Shown here in pieces: positions 1 through 11,550 of a stretch of 64,000 nt of DNA. Numbering within the stretch: position 1 is the first letter of the stretch; every line of letters begins with the position of its first letter. The stretch is taken from positions 62,001 to 126,000 of the forward strand of contig CAOLHI010002161.1 of the NCBI GenBank assembly GCA_948474755.1, read 5' to 3'. The notes under the pieces are model-generated. The model was not told the origin of the DNA. It made no database searches and saw only the letters and a program-made list of their open reading frames with translations. The translations under genes and the position numbers were made by a program. This DNA is from Ctenosaura bakeri (lineage: Eukaryota; Chordata; Lepidosauria; Squamata; Iguanidae).

Positions 1-895
1 ACTCAAAATCAGCAAAGGAGAGAGGAAGAGAAGTGGTGGAAACTTGCCCTTCCCTATAGGTTCAGGCAAACTGCTGCAACCTCTCTTAAGTTCTTCCTTT
101 TCATAACTTTTGCTGTCATGATCACTCTCTGATGTTGCTTGGCCTCACATCTCCCAGTTTTCTCTATGCAATGCTGAAGGATATGCATACAGTCTCTCAC
201 TAGATAGGTTGAACTGAGACTGGAATCTTGGTGGTTATTCCTAAATAGAGTAGACCCACTGAAATCAATTGGTGAATGGAAAGTGAGTAAATCTCATTGA
301 TTCAATGAGTGTCCTTTAAGTCATGACTAAAAATAGTCATAGATTTTAGGCTGCTATGAGTGCACGCATGGAGGGACAGCTCAGAAAGATAGCTTAAGGA
401 AGCATGAACTTCCCTGCCCTCCATTAATCTCACAACAGGATCAGCTAATATGCTAACACTTTTAATGTCAGCATTAAGTGTGATTTTTTTTTAAGTCTTT
501 TGCAATAGCTATGCTTGAGAGTCTGTTTCATTAAAGCTCTCACACTAATTGAACGAGCTTTCCAGTTCATACATATAGAGTGATTCATTAATCACTCGTC
601 CTCATTACACATCTGATCGCTTCTCCATAATGCATCCAAGGGGGACACGACGACACTTTGCCCAGAGTTAAGGGATGGATTGTACAATTAGTCGAGCACT
701 GTCACCCTGATTATTGCAAAGAGATATGCAACTTTTTCCTAGTGTGGATTGGGTGACTCTTCTGTCAACTCTGTCAATCAACAGAGGTTTTGCCGCATAT
801 TCTGGGCTTATGCACACACATGCCTGTAGTAATCTGATAACTACAGGATCGACTTGCAGCTTGCACAAGTGAATGGGCCTCAACAGACATAAGTA

Positions 896-1000
896 CAGTC
901 CTCCCTCCACATTTGTGAGTTTGGCCTTCACGAATTTGATTATTCACAAGGCATACATGTGCTTGTCCCTGCATTATCCTCCTTCCATTCCCTTCCATTT
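896..1000 (+). mobile_element. Tigger-like DNA transposon end
   Basis: After TA at 894-895 the sequence reads CAGTCCTCCCTCCACATTTG, then a segment like TTCACGAATTTGATTATTCAC. This matches the left end of the copies at 3555 and 12791. Its right end is not recognised; the DNA beyond it, to about 1445, is increasingly purine-rich with no gene. Confidence 0.6.
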
Positions 1001-1269
1001 TGCCAGGCACAGAGAAGGAAGGCAAGTGCCTGGACAAAAGGCAAGGAAATGGAGGTGTGAGGCACACACGTGTCTTCCTTCTACCCTCTGGAGCTCCTCC
1101 TCCCATCCCCTTGCCTTTGGCCCTGGCACGCAAAAGTCAAGGGAATGGGAGGGGGAATCACAGAGGTGGGGAAGGTTCAGGGAAACTGTTGCAGGTCTTT
1201 GGCTTGTTTTCCAAAGCAGTTTAGGTATCTGGCAGGAATGGTTTGTTCCCTCTGGGAAGCCTGCTGGAG

Positions 1270-1445
1270 TGGTTGGAGGAGGAGGAGAGAGAAGAACTGG
1301 CAGAAACAGAGAGAAATTGCTGGCAAAAATGGGATAGACAGGGGCAGGGAGATAGGCAGGATAGGCAGGGAAAATAAAAAGGAAAGAAAACAAGGAAATA
1401 GAGAAAGAAATGGAGGTTGCACTGGAAGGGGGAATAAGGAGAGAG
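1270..1445. repeat. Purine-rich low-complexity tract
   Basis: A run dominated by GGA, GAA and AGG. The open frames across it on both strands are composition artefacts. Confidence 0.6.
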
Positions 1446-1544
1446 AGTATCAGTGGCCTTGCCCACTTCTGGCAAGTGATATTTGGCAGATTACTCCGAA
1501 GAGATCAAAGCCTTTGACAGAAAATAATACCACCCTAAACACCC

Positions 1545-1625
1545 CTGATTTCATCTCGTTTTGGAAGCTAAACAAGATTGGACCCAGTTAGTTCTCGGGC
1601 TGATCAGAGTCAGAAGTCCACCAGG
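1545..1625 (+). repeat. 5S-rRNA-derived SINE head, decayed
   Basis: ATCTCGTTTTGGAAGCTAAA followed by GGACCCAGTTAGTTCTCGGG resembles the 3' half of 5S rRNA (ATCTCGGAAGCTAAGCAGGG, then TTAGTACTTGG). It is followed by a segment at about 1640-1735 that ends in ACAATACTGGGCTAGATGGA, a phrase common in reptile repeats. It is not a functional 5S gene. Confidence 0.55.
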
Positions 1626-1747
1626 GATTACCAGAGATCTCTCCTATGGCTAGGGATGAGTCCTACCTGAGACCTTGGCATGCCACTGCTGGCAGTCAGT
1701 GTTGACAATACTGGGCTAGATGGACCAACTTTCAAGCTACACTATTA

Positions 1748-2075
1748 CAGTGGGACTTCAGCATTTGCTGAACTTTGGTTCCAAGATCCCCCCATGGATA
1801 CCAAAACCCATAAATGGTGAAGTCCCATTGTTATACAAATGGCATAGTAAAATGGTGCCTCTTATATAAAATTGTGAATGACTTGAATGAGTGCCTGAAG
1901 GAGCTTGAGGATCTGTGAAAAGATGGGAGGCTACAGTAGGGTATGCCTACATGTTGCCACAGTTTTTGGCATGTGGCAACATCAAAGTTTGCCATTTGGA
2001 TTTTTTTAAAATATTTTTGAGCTGTGATTGGTTGAATCCATGGATGCAGAGCCCATGGGTACAGGGTGCCAACTT
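1748..2075 (+). mobile_element. Tigger/MER2-like nonautonomous DNA transposon
   Basis: TA at 1746-1747 precedes CAGTGGGACTTC. Inside are CCATGGATACCAAAACCC and TTGAATCCATGGATGCAGAG, both characteristic of Tigger/MER2-type elements of the Tc1-mariner superfamily. The right end is a decayed GGGTGCCAACT. There is no transposase frame. Confidence 0.75.
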
Positions 2076-2082
2076 TTTAGTG

Positions 2083-2278
2083 CTATGATTCTTTAACTGC
2101 CATAGCAATATCTTGTGGAATCCTGGGGTTCATAGTTGAGAGAAGCACACGAGCTCTCTGGCTGAGAATTCTACAGACTTTATCCTAAACTGCAAAGCCC
2201 AGGATTCCATAGGGTAGAACTGTGGCAGTTAAAATTGAATCATAGTCCTATATAACACTGAAGTACAAAAGGGCCCTT
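2083..2278. mobile_element. Palindromic MITE, second family
   Basis: The left arm runs GCTATGATTCTTTAACTGCC and the right arm GGCAGTTAAAATTGAATCATAG, its inverted counterpart. The centre contains GAGCTCTCTGGCTGAGAATT. Relatives lie at 8301-8514 and 11551-11935. Confidence 0.6.
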
Positions 2279-2729
2279 AATACCAGGCAGCTTTCTAGGT
2301 TCCTCAGGAATACATTTCCTTGCTCTGTTAGTTTAATATTTATACTGTATGTTGGGTATTAAAATAGTAATGAAAATGGAAGGAAGGTTTTCTAAGATGC
2401 TCTAGAGCTGGAGAATATCAGGAGACAAGAGGAGAAGATACCTTTCCCTCCTCTTAAGATCTTGAACAAATGGTCAGGATGGGGCAGAAAAAAACCCTCC
2501 CACCAGCAGTGTATGGGAAGCATAGTACCCAATCCTCCTGCACAGACTCTAAAACCACATTTATTCCTCTCTTCCATACCCATAAAATCAAATCACAATA
2601 AGGAGGTGTGCAGACTTTACAAAGGGATAGCAGTTCTCTGAATGTAGCAATGGATCTGTTTGCAGAGTGTGAATGTGCTGGTTGCAAGTTTCATGAAAGG
2701 GATCTGGCTCAGTTGTCATGGCAGATTTA

Positions 2730-3291
2730 GGCCCTTTCCCCAACTTACCTGGGTCCGCTGTCATCCTAGCATTGTCCCAATAGTGGCTTTGCCAGGATGG
2801 GAGCACAGACGCCAATGGTGGTGGAGCTTGGAGTGTGTGGAGGGGGTGGTGGAAGGGGGTGTGGATATGGCGTGAGGGGGCATGGCCACTGTGCAGAGGG
2901 GCATGGCTACGGGCCAGGACATCCGAGAAACATTGCCACCCAGGGAGAATCACCCCCCCCGCCCCATGTCCTTACGCAACTGGACACCAGTGTTCCCCTC
3001 TTCACCAGCTCACTCATTGCACAAGAAAGTGCGATGGCCCTGCCTTTTCCTGCTGCAGTGCAGGCTGTGCTGGGGCAGGTAGCGCAACTAAGGTAAGTGT
3101 GGATGTGCGGCAGGATGGCAGTGTAATCACTGGTCATTGATGGAGAAAACCCATCAAGGATTTGCAGCATGATGGCCACAGCTGAGAACAAGAGAAGGAC
3201 GGGATCACAATGACATCATGCATAAGTGTTGTCATGGTCTTGTCCTTCTCCCATCCTTATGGTGGGTTGGGAGGGTGGAGCGGAAAGGACC
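2730..3291 (+). mobile_element. Harbinger-like nonautonomous element with a G-rich insert
   Basis: It begins GGCCCTTTCC and ends GGAAAGGACC. The interior shares several blocks with the element at 48632-49277, for example GGCTGTGCTGGGGCAGG, the segment around TCATTGATGGAGAAA and GTCCTTCTCCCAT. A G-rich block at about 2815-2985 is absent from that relative and matches 54930-55105 inverted. Confidence 0.7.
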
Positions 3292-3554
3292 ATTGAGTCA
3301 TCATTTTTATTTTCAGGCAGCCTCATGTATTCTATTTACCAGAGTCTAGGCTGCTAAATGTCTAGTAAGAACTGAAAATATTCTGGTTTGACTTGGCTTT
3401 TCCTCTTTCTCTGCTCTTCACTCAAGGTTTTTTTTCTTCTGAGAGATGACCCAATGCTGTGGCAATTTCCTTCCCTGGCTGTGAATGCTAATGATTTCAG
3501 CAAACATCTCACCCAGAGCTTCCACACAAGCCTTTCAGATTTCTGATTCTATCG

Positions 3555-4046
3555 ACAGGTGGCCCTCCACATTTGTGGGTTTCACTTTCACAGATTTGAT
3601 TATTTGCAAGTTTTATTTGCAAGTTTCTCTAGCCCCTGCCTGCACCCAGCTCAATTGTTTCTTTTCCGGAGGAACCTTCCCTCTTGGTGGCTCCAATCAG
3701 GCCACACAGACATTTAAAAACCCACCTCCGGTCCTCAGCTTCCTCCTCCTCCACCAGCCCTTCCCTGGCCAGCTAAGGACAGCTCACAGCCTGATTTCTC
3801 AGCACCACAAATCCTCTCCCAGTGCCCCCACATACATCCAAGGAAGGAGATGGGTGAGAGAGAGGAAGTATAGGGCCATCATGCTGACTCCTCCCCGCCC
3901 CTCTCCTTTCCTAAAACTGATGAGTGCCCATTCTCCCCACCATATATCGGCCCCCTTTACACACACACACATTTTGTTATTTGCAATTTTTCCGCTTATG
4001 TGGGGGTCCTGTGCCCCTAACCCTAGTGATTGTGGAGGGCTGACTG
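3555..4046 (+). mobile_element. Tigger-like nonautonomous DNA transposon
   Basis: The left end CAGGTGGCCCTCCACATTTG is mirrored by GTGGAGGGCTGACTG at the right, followed by TA. The subterminal TTCACAGATTTGATTATTTG is shared with the copies at 896 and 12791. The long open frame across it (3485-4093) has no transposase motif and is considered spurious. Confidence 0.75.
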
Positions 4047-4170
4047 TATTTTCAGCTACAGTTTCTATTTCTGAACTCCATTCTGAGGTCTAGATCCTAC
4101 AAGGCTAAGTGTAGCATAAGATTTCTTTCATCACCCCTGGAACTCCCTGTTGTTCCCCATGGCCATTCTA

Positions 4171-4515
4171 CACCTTCCAACATTTCACAGATAAAGACCA
4201 GAACATGTGTGACCACGCAACATCAGAGAGTGGTCAAGAGGGCAAAAGTTATTCATAAGGTAGAACACACAGGCTAGGAGAGGCTGCAGCAATTTGCTTT
4301 TGCCTCAGCCTATTCGGAAGGGTAAGATTCTGCCTCCTGCTCTCCTCTCCCCCCTCCATTGAACTAAATGAGAGCTAACTACTTTTGCACTTTGAACTCA
4401 GTTTGCAGGAACTGAAATAAGGTGAGGACAAAGAGAGAAAGTAGGAGGAGGACAGAAAAATGGGGGATGACAGAGGATTAATTGGGAATCCCCCTGGCAA
4501 ATGAGGACAGAGTGG
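4171..4515 (+). repeat. Unclassified dispersed repeat, copy 1 of 4
   Basis: It runs from ACATTTCACAGATAAAGACC through GGTAAGATTCTGCC and TTTGAACTCAGTTTGCAG to AAATGAGGACAGAG. The same ordered blocks recur at 20989-21270, 54426-54781 and, in part, 60893-61051. Confidence 0.65.
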
Positions 4516-4699
4516 GGCAGAGGGAAAGACATCTTCTGCCAAGATCTGCTGAGGTCCTTTGGAGATCTCAGCAATGATTTCCTTGGTCTTTTTGTGTCGG
4601 GCTATGTGGACATAGTTAGAAGGTTTTCTGATCCCCTCCTCTTTCCACCAACAATAAAATGGCTGCAGGGGAGACTATTGCATAAACACGGTGTGTCCT

Positions 4700-5160
4700 A
4701 GAAGGATTTGTATATTGCAGAGGGTGGAAGAGAAAACCAACCTCATTAAAAGAGACATAAACAGGCATAAGGTGAATTTACTCCTGTATATGTCACTTCT
4801 GCTTTGGTCAGCCCCCACCTGGAATATTGTGTCCTGTTCTGGGTGCCACGGTTCAGGAAGGATATTGTCAAGCTGGAACATATCCAGAGGAGGGCAACGA
4901 AAATGGTAGAAGGCTAGAAACCACGCCTTCTGAGAAGCATCTAGTGAGCTGAGTATGTTTAGCCTGGAGAAGAGATGGTTAAGAGGCAACATGATAGCTA
5001 TGTTTAAATATTTGAAGGGTTGCCATATGAAGGATGGAGCAAGCCTTTTTTCTGCTGCTCCAGAGATTAGGACATGGAGCAATGGTTTCAAACTTCAGGA
5101 AATACTATCTCATCTAAAGATTAGGAAGAACATTAGGACTAAGTATGATCAATAGCCACA
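4700..5160 (+). mobile_element. CR1-type LINE, C-terminal ORF2 fragment
   Basis: Conceptual translation gives [10 protein letters not shown], then [18 protein letters not shown], then a frame change, then SLEKRWLRGNMIAMFKYLKG. This is the order found at the C-terminus of CR1 ORF2 (LEYCVQFW... IQRRATK... LEKRRLRGD). Frameshifts and stops make it a relic. Confidence 0.85.
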
Positions 5161-5613
5161 GATACAGTTAGTGTGAAAACTGGAAATGGCTTGTTGTACA
5201 GAAGAGGGAATTGAAGCAGGTGTTGTTTGTTATTTGGTTGCATATTAAACAAGAACTGCTAAAATTCACTCTCCTACACAACCATTAAAGGTACAAGACC
5301 CCTCTCCAGTTTTGAGTCCAGCCACAGGATACTTTATGCTTCAGGTGGACCAAAAACCTGGAATCAGAAATGGGATCAGGAGAGACCATAGATCTTAGAA
5401 GCCAGCAGGGGGTAGAAGGTACAGAGTTAGACTAGGACTGGGAAAACACAGGTTCAGATCACCACTCAGCCATGAGACTTATGAAGTGACACTAGCCCAG
5501 TCACGATCGCTCCATCTAACCTACCTAGCATGGCTGCTAGGAATAAAATGCAGGGGGGAAAACATATATGCTGCCTTAAGCTCCCAGGAGAACAGATAGT
5601 ATATAAATGAGAA

Positions 5614-5731
5614 GAAAGCCAGTGTAGTACAGCAGTTTGAGCACTGAACTATATCGCTGGAGACCAGGTTTTGATCTCCTGCTCAGCCATGGAAACCCAC
5701 TGGGGGACCTTGGACATGCCACACACTCTCA
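5614..5731 (+). repeat. tRNA-headed SINE, 5' part, cut by a MITE
   Basis: AGCCAGTGTAGTACAGCAG resembles a box A region, and AGACCAGGTTTTGATCTCC lies where box B would be expected. The body runs CCATGGAAACCCACTGGG to ACACACTCTCA, where the MITE at 5732 starts. No SINE tail is visible on the far side of the MITE. Confidence 0.75.
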
Positions 5732-5933
5732 GGCCATTTCCGCACTACACTCTTATAGCACGATTATTCCACTTTCAACATCCTATGGAATCCTAGGGTT
5801 TGCAGTTCAGAAAAGGGCATTTAGAATTCTCAGCCAGAGAGTTCTTTGGCCTCAGTAAACTACAAACCCCAGAATTCCACAAGATGCTGAAAGAGGAATA
5901 ATAGCACTACAACAGTGTAGTACAGAAATGGCT
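5732..5933. mobile_element. Palindromic MITE, family 1
   Basis: The ends are GGCCATTTCCGCAC and a decayed complement (GTACAGAAATGGCT). Arms containing TTATTCCACTTTCAACATCC and its reverse complement flank a centre with CCAGAGAGTTCTTTGG. It sits at a TCA in the preceding SINE. Confidence 0.85.
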
Positions 5934-5939
5934 TATTCT

Positions 5940-6170
5940 CTACAAAATTCTTGCATGGAATTTTTGCATAGAAAAGAACATTTGCTGCACAGAAAATAAT
6001 ACTTCTGTGCTGTGATATTATTTGTTGTGCAAAAAATGCTGTTTCTGTGCAACACTACCATTTGCAAAGTTTGCACATAATCCAACCTCAACTACAGCTA
6101 CTTTCCACACCAAAAAAGGGCAAATTTTACACAGAATGAATCTCAAACTGGAAAGATTTTTGTCTATCCA
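5940..6170. repeat. Dispersed repeat with iterated TTCTGTGCA / TGCACAGAA motifs, copy 1
   Basis: It contains GCTGCACAGAAAATAATAC, TGCTGTTTCTGTGCAACAC and CAAATTTTACACAGAATG. Similar sequence lies at 25860-26060 and 39690-39900. I do not recognise the family. Confidence 0.45.
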
Positions 6171-7489
6171 ATAATTTCGTCCTCAGAGTTTCTTGACACT
6201 GGAAGAGGTTTTTTTACCATTATTCAGATCTTTCCACTTATTCTTACTTTCCTGTTCTGGAGTAGGCATAATAGATTCCTCTCCATTAATTGAGTGGGAA
6301 ATACTTTTTTTTTTAAAGGACTGGATGGATGGCAGGCGGACAGACACACAGAAAGGCATAAGGAGGAGAAAGCTGCTTCTCTCTCTTGCCCTGGTAACAA
6401 GGTGTCAGAAGTTCTTTGGATGTAGTAGATCAACTACCATGGATTTGCTCCCCTCTCCCTCCCTTCATGGCAACAGCTCTATTAAAAATCCTTTACACTT
6501 ACCAATAATTCAATTTGTTAAGTCATCCTGGCATGGTAACATCTTTTCAGAGTGTCTGGTCTGATCCAAGCCTTTTCATAAGAGGGTTCAATAGATTGTA
6601 TTTGCTGCCAACTAGATTTCTTTTAGGTATTTATGCTTACAGACGGATTTATAGCATTGATAGCTTGCAAAGTGAGCGATTTTCTGAGGTTTAGGATATG
6701 CTCCTGTATCCACCTACCATGGAGTAAGCATCAATGAACTCAAAGGGACATGCTTTTAGGTAGAGCTGCCTAGACCTATGTGCACCAGGCATCCTTCTTC
6801 TTATCTTTTAGATGCCAGCAAAGGACAACCTATTCTTGCAAGCTTTTAATAGCAATTTAATTGCTTTTATGGTTTTGTTCTCTTTTACCTCCCTTGGCAA
6901 TGCTGTTCAGCTATTTCTATTCTTGCTTTTATCTGCTTTTTTTTTTTTTAAGGGGAAGTGTTTGTTTTTATTTACTATTCTTAGCCACCTTGAGGCTTCA
7001 ACCATAGGGCAGGATACATATTTTAGAAAATATAGAGTCCTGGATCCTGAGTTGTCCTTCCATGAACAGAAAGGACACTGCTCCAATGTTCAGAAGACGG
7101 AGTGGTGCAGCCCTCCATGCAGCATCCCAGATACTCCAGCAATCCTTCCAACTCACTTTCCTCCATCCACAAGGTTGTGCCTATAGGAGCATGTCACAAC
7201 TGGGATTTCTGCACGCAGCAAGTTAGGACGCAAGCTGCGATCTATCAACTAGCTGGTTGGTATGAGAAACAGAATGCTAGATCAGAGCTCATAAAAATTA
7301 TGTTTTCGGACTACATGCTGGCTAGAGGTGATAGGATCTGCTGTACAAAAAGGTCACATTTACAACACCTGGATTAGACAGACATTTGACCTGGTAGGGC
7401 ACTTTTAGAAACTTTAAAAGAAGGATTGCTTAATTTCTTGTAAGTGAGCAGGTGCCAGGAATACAGTAATAAGCTTGAAAACAAATTTT

Positions 7490-7845
7490 GAACTACAGTT
7501 CCCAGAACTCTCTTTCAGGCTGGGTTCTCAAACAGTTGCTGGAAAAGCTTTGGCCAAGTCTCAGGCCATTTCCGCACTGGACTGTTATAGTGCTATTATT
7601 CCACTTGCAACATCCTATGAAATCCTGGGATTTGCAGTTTCGGGAGGGGCCAGAAACTGCAAACCCCAGGATTCCATAGGATGTTGCAAGTGGAATAATA
7701 GCGCTATAACAGTCCAGTGGGAATGGGTCTCATTCTCTCAGTTCTAGGGGAAAGCAATGGCAAACCTCTACTAAATACATTTTGCCAAGAAAATCTTATG
7801 ATAGGATCACCTTAAGTCAGAATTGACTTAAAGGCACGTAACAAT
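7490..7845 (+). repeat. SINE split by a palindromic MITE
   Basis: Sequence resembling the SINE body (TTTGGCCAAGTCTCA, about 7548-7563) precedes the MITE. The body continues at 7733 with TTCTCTCAGTTCTAGGGG, GGCAATGGCAAACC-like sequence, TTGCCAAGAAAATCTTATGA and the tail GACTTAAAGGCACGTAACAA. Together they give an almost complete SINE, although the 5' head is unclear. Confidence 0.65.
7564..7729. mobile_element. Palindromic MITE, family 1, with TCA target duplication
   Basis: GGCCATTTCCGCACTGGACT at the left is mirrored by AGTCCAGTGGGAATGGGTC at the right. TCA at 7561-7563 and 7730-7732 is the target duplication. It is 166 bp and almost fully self-complementary. Confidence 0.9.
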
Positions 7846-7911
7846 GATTTAAGCACTCACATAAATATATATTTTAGTGTTGATGGTTTAAAAAAAGAAA
7901 ACAATCACACA

Positions 7912-8090
7912 GTCATGAGGAAACAAGACTTATGAATGGAGACCAGAGTTTGATTCCCTGCTGGGCCATGGAAACCCACTGGGTGACCTTGGGCGCATCA
8001 CACACTCTCAGCCCCCAGAAAATGCCACAATTGATTCACCTTGAGGTCATCATAAGTTGGAAATGATTTGAAGGCAAACAACAACAACAT
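7912..8090 (+). repeat. tRNA-headed SINE lacking most of its head
   Basis: GGAGACCAGAGTTTGATTCC (box B region), CCATGGAAACCCACTGGGTG, CACACACTCTCAGCC, TCATAAGTTGGAAATGATTT and the tail GAAGGCAAACAACAACAACA follow one another in the family order. Confidence 0.8.
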
Positions 8091-8300
8091 GTCAATGTGA
8101 CACAGATTAGACATAGAATGAGCTGCCCTTTCCTAGTGGAAAAATTATTGCTTGAGAAATGGTTGTCTGCATTCACCTCTACTGCAGGGAGAAGTCAAAT
8201 ACAGCCGCCCCCAGCTACTTTTATAGCTCTTGCTTTTCCCAGTTTGAGGTCACAGTACTGCAAAATTAGTTGCCTGCCAGGAAGTTGCCCATTCCTGGAG

Positions 8301-8514
8301 CCCTTCCATACAACATCATTACCACACTATGATTCCACTCCAGCTACCATGGCTGCATCCTATGGAATCTGAGGGGTTTGCTATTTATTAGAGCTCTCTG
8401 GCTGAAAATTGTAAATACCCCTTCCTAAACTGCAAATCTCAGTATTTCATAAAATGTCGCCATGACAGTTACAATAGAATCATAGTGCAATAACTGGATA
8501 TAGTGCGAAAGGAC
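8301..8514. mobile_element. Palindromic MITE, second family
   Basis: GCTGCATCCTATGGAATC and the central TAGAGCTCTCTGGCTG match 11551-11935. CACTATGATTCC at the left pairs with GAATCATAGTGC at the right. The end reads GTGCGAAAGGACC. Confidence 0.65.
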
Positions 8515-9467
8515 CTCCTACCATAGTGTTTACCATGTTACTGCCATATATGCTATGCTCAGCAGCAAAACAAGTTCTCCAGATTACCCGTGCAGACTTC
8601 ACACACTCATGTAAACATGTTTCCGTGGTAGTTATAGTTGGAAAAATATGTCTCTGCAAAACTGCCAGGCCTTGGATGCACAGTTGGAAGCTCAGTGGTG
8701 AAGAGGAACAAATAGGCTAGAATATCAAATGCACTCTCAAAATGATCCTCTGCCACCCCGAGCTATGCTTTTTCCATCATTCAGTATCTCGCCATGGAGA
8801 AAGCTTTCCATTTTTCCCCCTTTTAGAGAGATGCACATCTGAGGCAAAGGAAAGTGGATGAGGAATAAGACCTCTACAATTTCTTTTCCAGAGCAAACTT
8901 AACAGCTGGAGGAAAGTATTTACCGAATTGCACTGAGAAGCACACAGCCTTTGCATTATTTAGTATGAGCTACTGATCAGCCTAAGATGCAGGATGCCTC
9001 AGGCCATGAATTAGTGATGTTATAAAATAACCTCCCCAAAAAACCTTTTAGGAACTCCAGCAAATAGGTAAGAGCTCCCGATCATATTCCATAGCTTCTC
9101 TTGGCTCGTCTTGGAACCAGATCGGAGGCAAACATCATAAATAAATAAGCTAAAATGAAGAAAGATGAAATGTATGTGCTGGGAGGGAGGGGTCTCCTAT
9201 GGCCCAATTAAACATGTAATAATTCCACAGACACCCAGTATAAAAGGGTGGGAAATTTACTGGAAACCAAACAGAGGGTTCTCTAAGCTCCAGCCTCATC
9301 AGAAGCACAACTAGGGAAAAGGTGAGTGGAAAATGAAAGTAGATAGAAGAGGTTGTAGTTAGGGGTTGTCTCAGAATTCCTGCACATGTTGCCAGAGATC
9401 ATCACCGAATTCTCTCTCTCAATCTCTCTTTTTTTTTTCCTAAGAAGTGCTTCCCATGATCTTAATA

Positions 9468-10043
9468 CAGTGGTTCTCCAACTTTCATACTTTTTGTCAT
9501 GCTTATCAAAGAAACTTTGTCCCCCACCATGAAGGAAGCAAAAAGTCCGCTTTTTCCAAGTATATATTTACAAACAATATCGTATGGTATTTATCATTTT
9601 TGATGGGTTTTGATGAGATGTCAAGATGTATTTATATGGTTGGAAGAAAACAAGAAGAAAGAAAAAACATTTTTCTCTTACATTTGGAAAATTGTAATAA
9701 TACTGTGACATACAATTATTTTCATTCTAAGGTAACTGTAAAATACAAAGAATTAAATCACACTAAGTGTAGCAACTTGAACATCGGACTACAACCCTGG
9801 AGACCAAGGTTTGATTATCTGCTTGGCTATGAGCACCCACTTGGATGTATCATGTACTCTAAGCCCCAGAAAACCCCATGATAGTTTTGTCTAAGGGTTG
9901 CCATAAATTGTGAACAACTTCAAAAACAACAACAGGTATTGCTGGGATATTTTCTTACTGGTATGACCAAAAACACTTGTATCTCATCTAGAGTACTACT
10001 GTGTACCACTGGTGGTACATGTACCACTGGTTGAGAACCACTG
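9468..10043. mobile_element. hAT-like DNA transposon (nonautonomous) with a nested SINE
   Basis: CAGTGGTTCTCCAAC at the left and GGTTGAGAACCACTG at the right are inverted repeats of the hAT type (CAGTGGTTCTCAACC). No clear 8-bp target duplication remains. A SINE occupies about 9764-9936. The 144-codon open frame across the left part runs into the SINE and is not a transposase. Confidence 0.75.
9764..9936 (+). repeat. tRNA-headed SINE nested in the hAT element
   Basis: GTGTAGCAACTTGAACATCG, CTGGAGACCAAGGTTTGATT, AGCCCCAGAAAACCCCATGA and GAACAACTTCAAAAACAACA follow in family order. Confidence 0.75.
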
Positions 10044-10107
10044 ATTCAAGATAACCATGTCCTCTAACAACTGATAGAAGAAAACTGATTTTACATTTCA
10101 TCACAGG

Positions 10108-10252
10108 AACAGCATGACGTTGTGGATAAGTCACACTCACTCAGCTTTAGAGGAAGGCAATGGCAGACCACCTCTGAATACATCAGGCCAAGAAAACCTT
10201 GTGATCAGGTCACCATAAGACACAATTGACTTGAAGGCATATAACAACATCA
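10108..10252 (+). repeat. tRNA-headed SINE, 3' half
   Basis: GGAAGGCAATGGCAGACC, AGGCCAAGAAAACCTTGTGA and the tail TTGACTTGAAGGCATATAAC identify the 3' half; only about 35 bases of the head region remain. Confidence 0.7.
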
Positions 10253-11550
10253 AATTGTATCTTAATACCTAATGGTCTATCAGTGTGTGTGGTACATTCC
10301 AGTGCCAAATATACTACCACATTTCAGCAGCCAAACCAGAGAAATTCCACAAAACAAGCAGGTAAGCACTGTTTTCAAAGGGCTTACTCAGGTTTGCTAC
10401 AACATTTCAATGGCAAATCACTCCCACAAACCAGGCATTTTCTACTTGGTTTACAGGACTTATAAGGTTTGCATACCTTCGCATGTTTGTTTTTATCTGT
10501 GAAATGTTGGGGGCTGTGGTTTGCTCCTGAAATTCAGCACTGCAGATTGCTACCAAATTTCAGAAGCACAACTTTGGAGATTTGAAAGCTGCAAAAATGG
10601 CTTTTGGGACTACATGCAGCTTGTGGCCTGGTTTTGCCTTCACCACCCTACTACATTATCTTCAACCAATGTTTGAAAAGGGGGAATCTGTCCCTTTTGG
10701 TTCCATTAGATCTTTCAATGGCTTCTGATACCATCAGTCATAGTATCCTTTTGGACGACCTTAGCGGGATGAGACTGGGAAAGAGTATTTGTAATGGTGT
10801 CAATCCTTTCTTCTGAGTAGCTTCCAGGTGATAGTAGCAGAATCATGCTTGACCCCTTGATCTTCATGCTATAGGATTCCACAGGGATCAAAATTACCCT
10901 GCGTGCTTTTTAATATCTACATGATATGAAAAGAGGATGGTAAATGAGTTTTTATCAGTATGCTGATGATATTAACCTTGATTTCTCCTTTCTATCAGGT
11001 GGTGTGACAGTGGTTCTGAATTGTCATATGGAGTGATGGGCTGGGTGAGAATAAATAAACTAAGTTTATTTACAGAGGCAGGATGAGACAGAAATGCTAC
11101 TTTTATGGATAAATGTCATATGTTATGGGATAAGAGTTCAGCCTGTTCTAGAAGGGGTTGCATTCCCCGTTTGTAGCTTGAGAGCAAGGTCAGGTTGTCA
11201 GTGGTACAAAACACTCCAGGGCCCTAAGTACTAGGAGTGCAGTGCTGCTGCTATACACAATAACTCTGTTGGTTTCAGTTTAACATTTAATTCTGCTGCC
11301 ATATGCACCATTACTTGAGTTTCAGAGCAAAAATGCATGGGACCAAGCTGCCTCACTGAAAATCTGCTTGCATATGAGGCTGGTTCCATATGTCTAATGT
11401 TTTTTGCATGTTGTATTTCAACCATCTTTCCCTTTTCTATTCGTTCCTATAGTTAGTTTCTATGCAATCCCTCTTAGAATAGTTTGCATAAGCAGAGAAG
11501 AGGGCTCCTGATTTTGGAAGTGCTCTGGGCCCCCAACCACCTTAATCTGG

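Noticed and set aside
974..1591. Overlapping frames of 139 and 173 codons on both strands
   Set aside because: The region is purine-rich low-complexity DNA between a Tigger end and a 5S-derived repeat; no protein motif.
3485..4093. 202-codon + strand frame
   Set aside because: It coincides with a nonautonomous Tigger-like element and its flanks, and shows no transposase signature.
4675..5091. 138-codon minus-strand frame
   Set aside because: It is antisense to a CR1 ORF2 fragment whose plus-strand translation matches the family.
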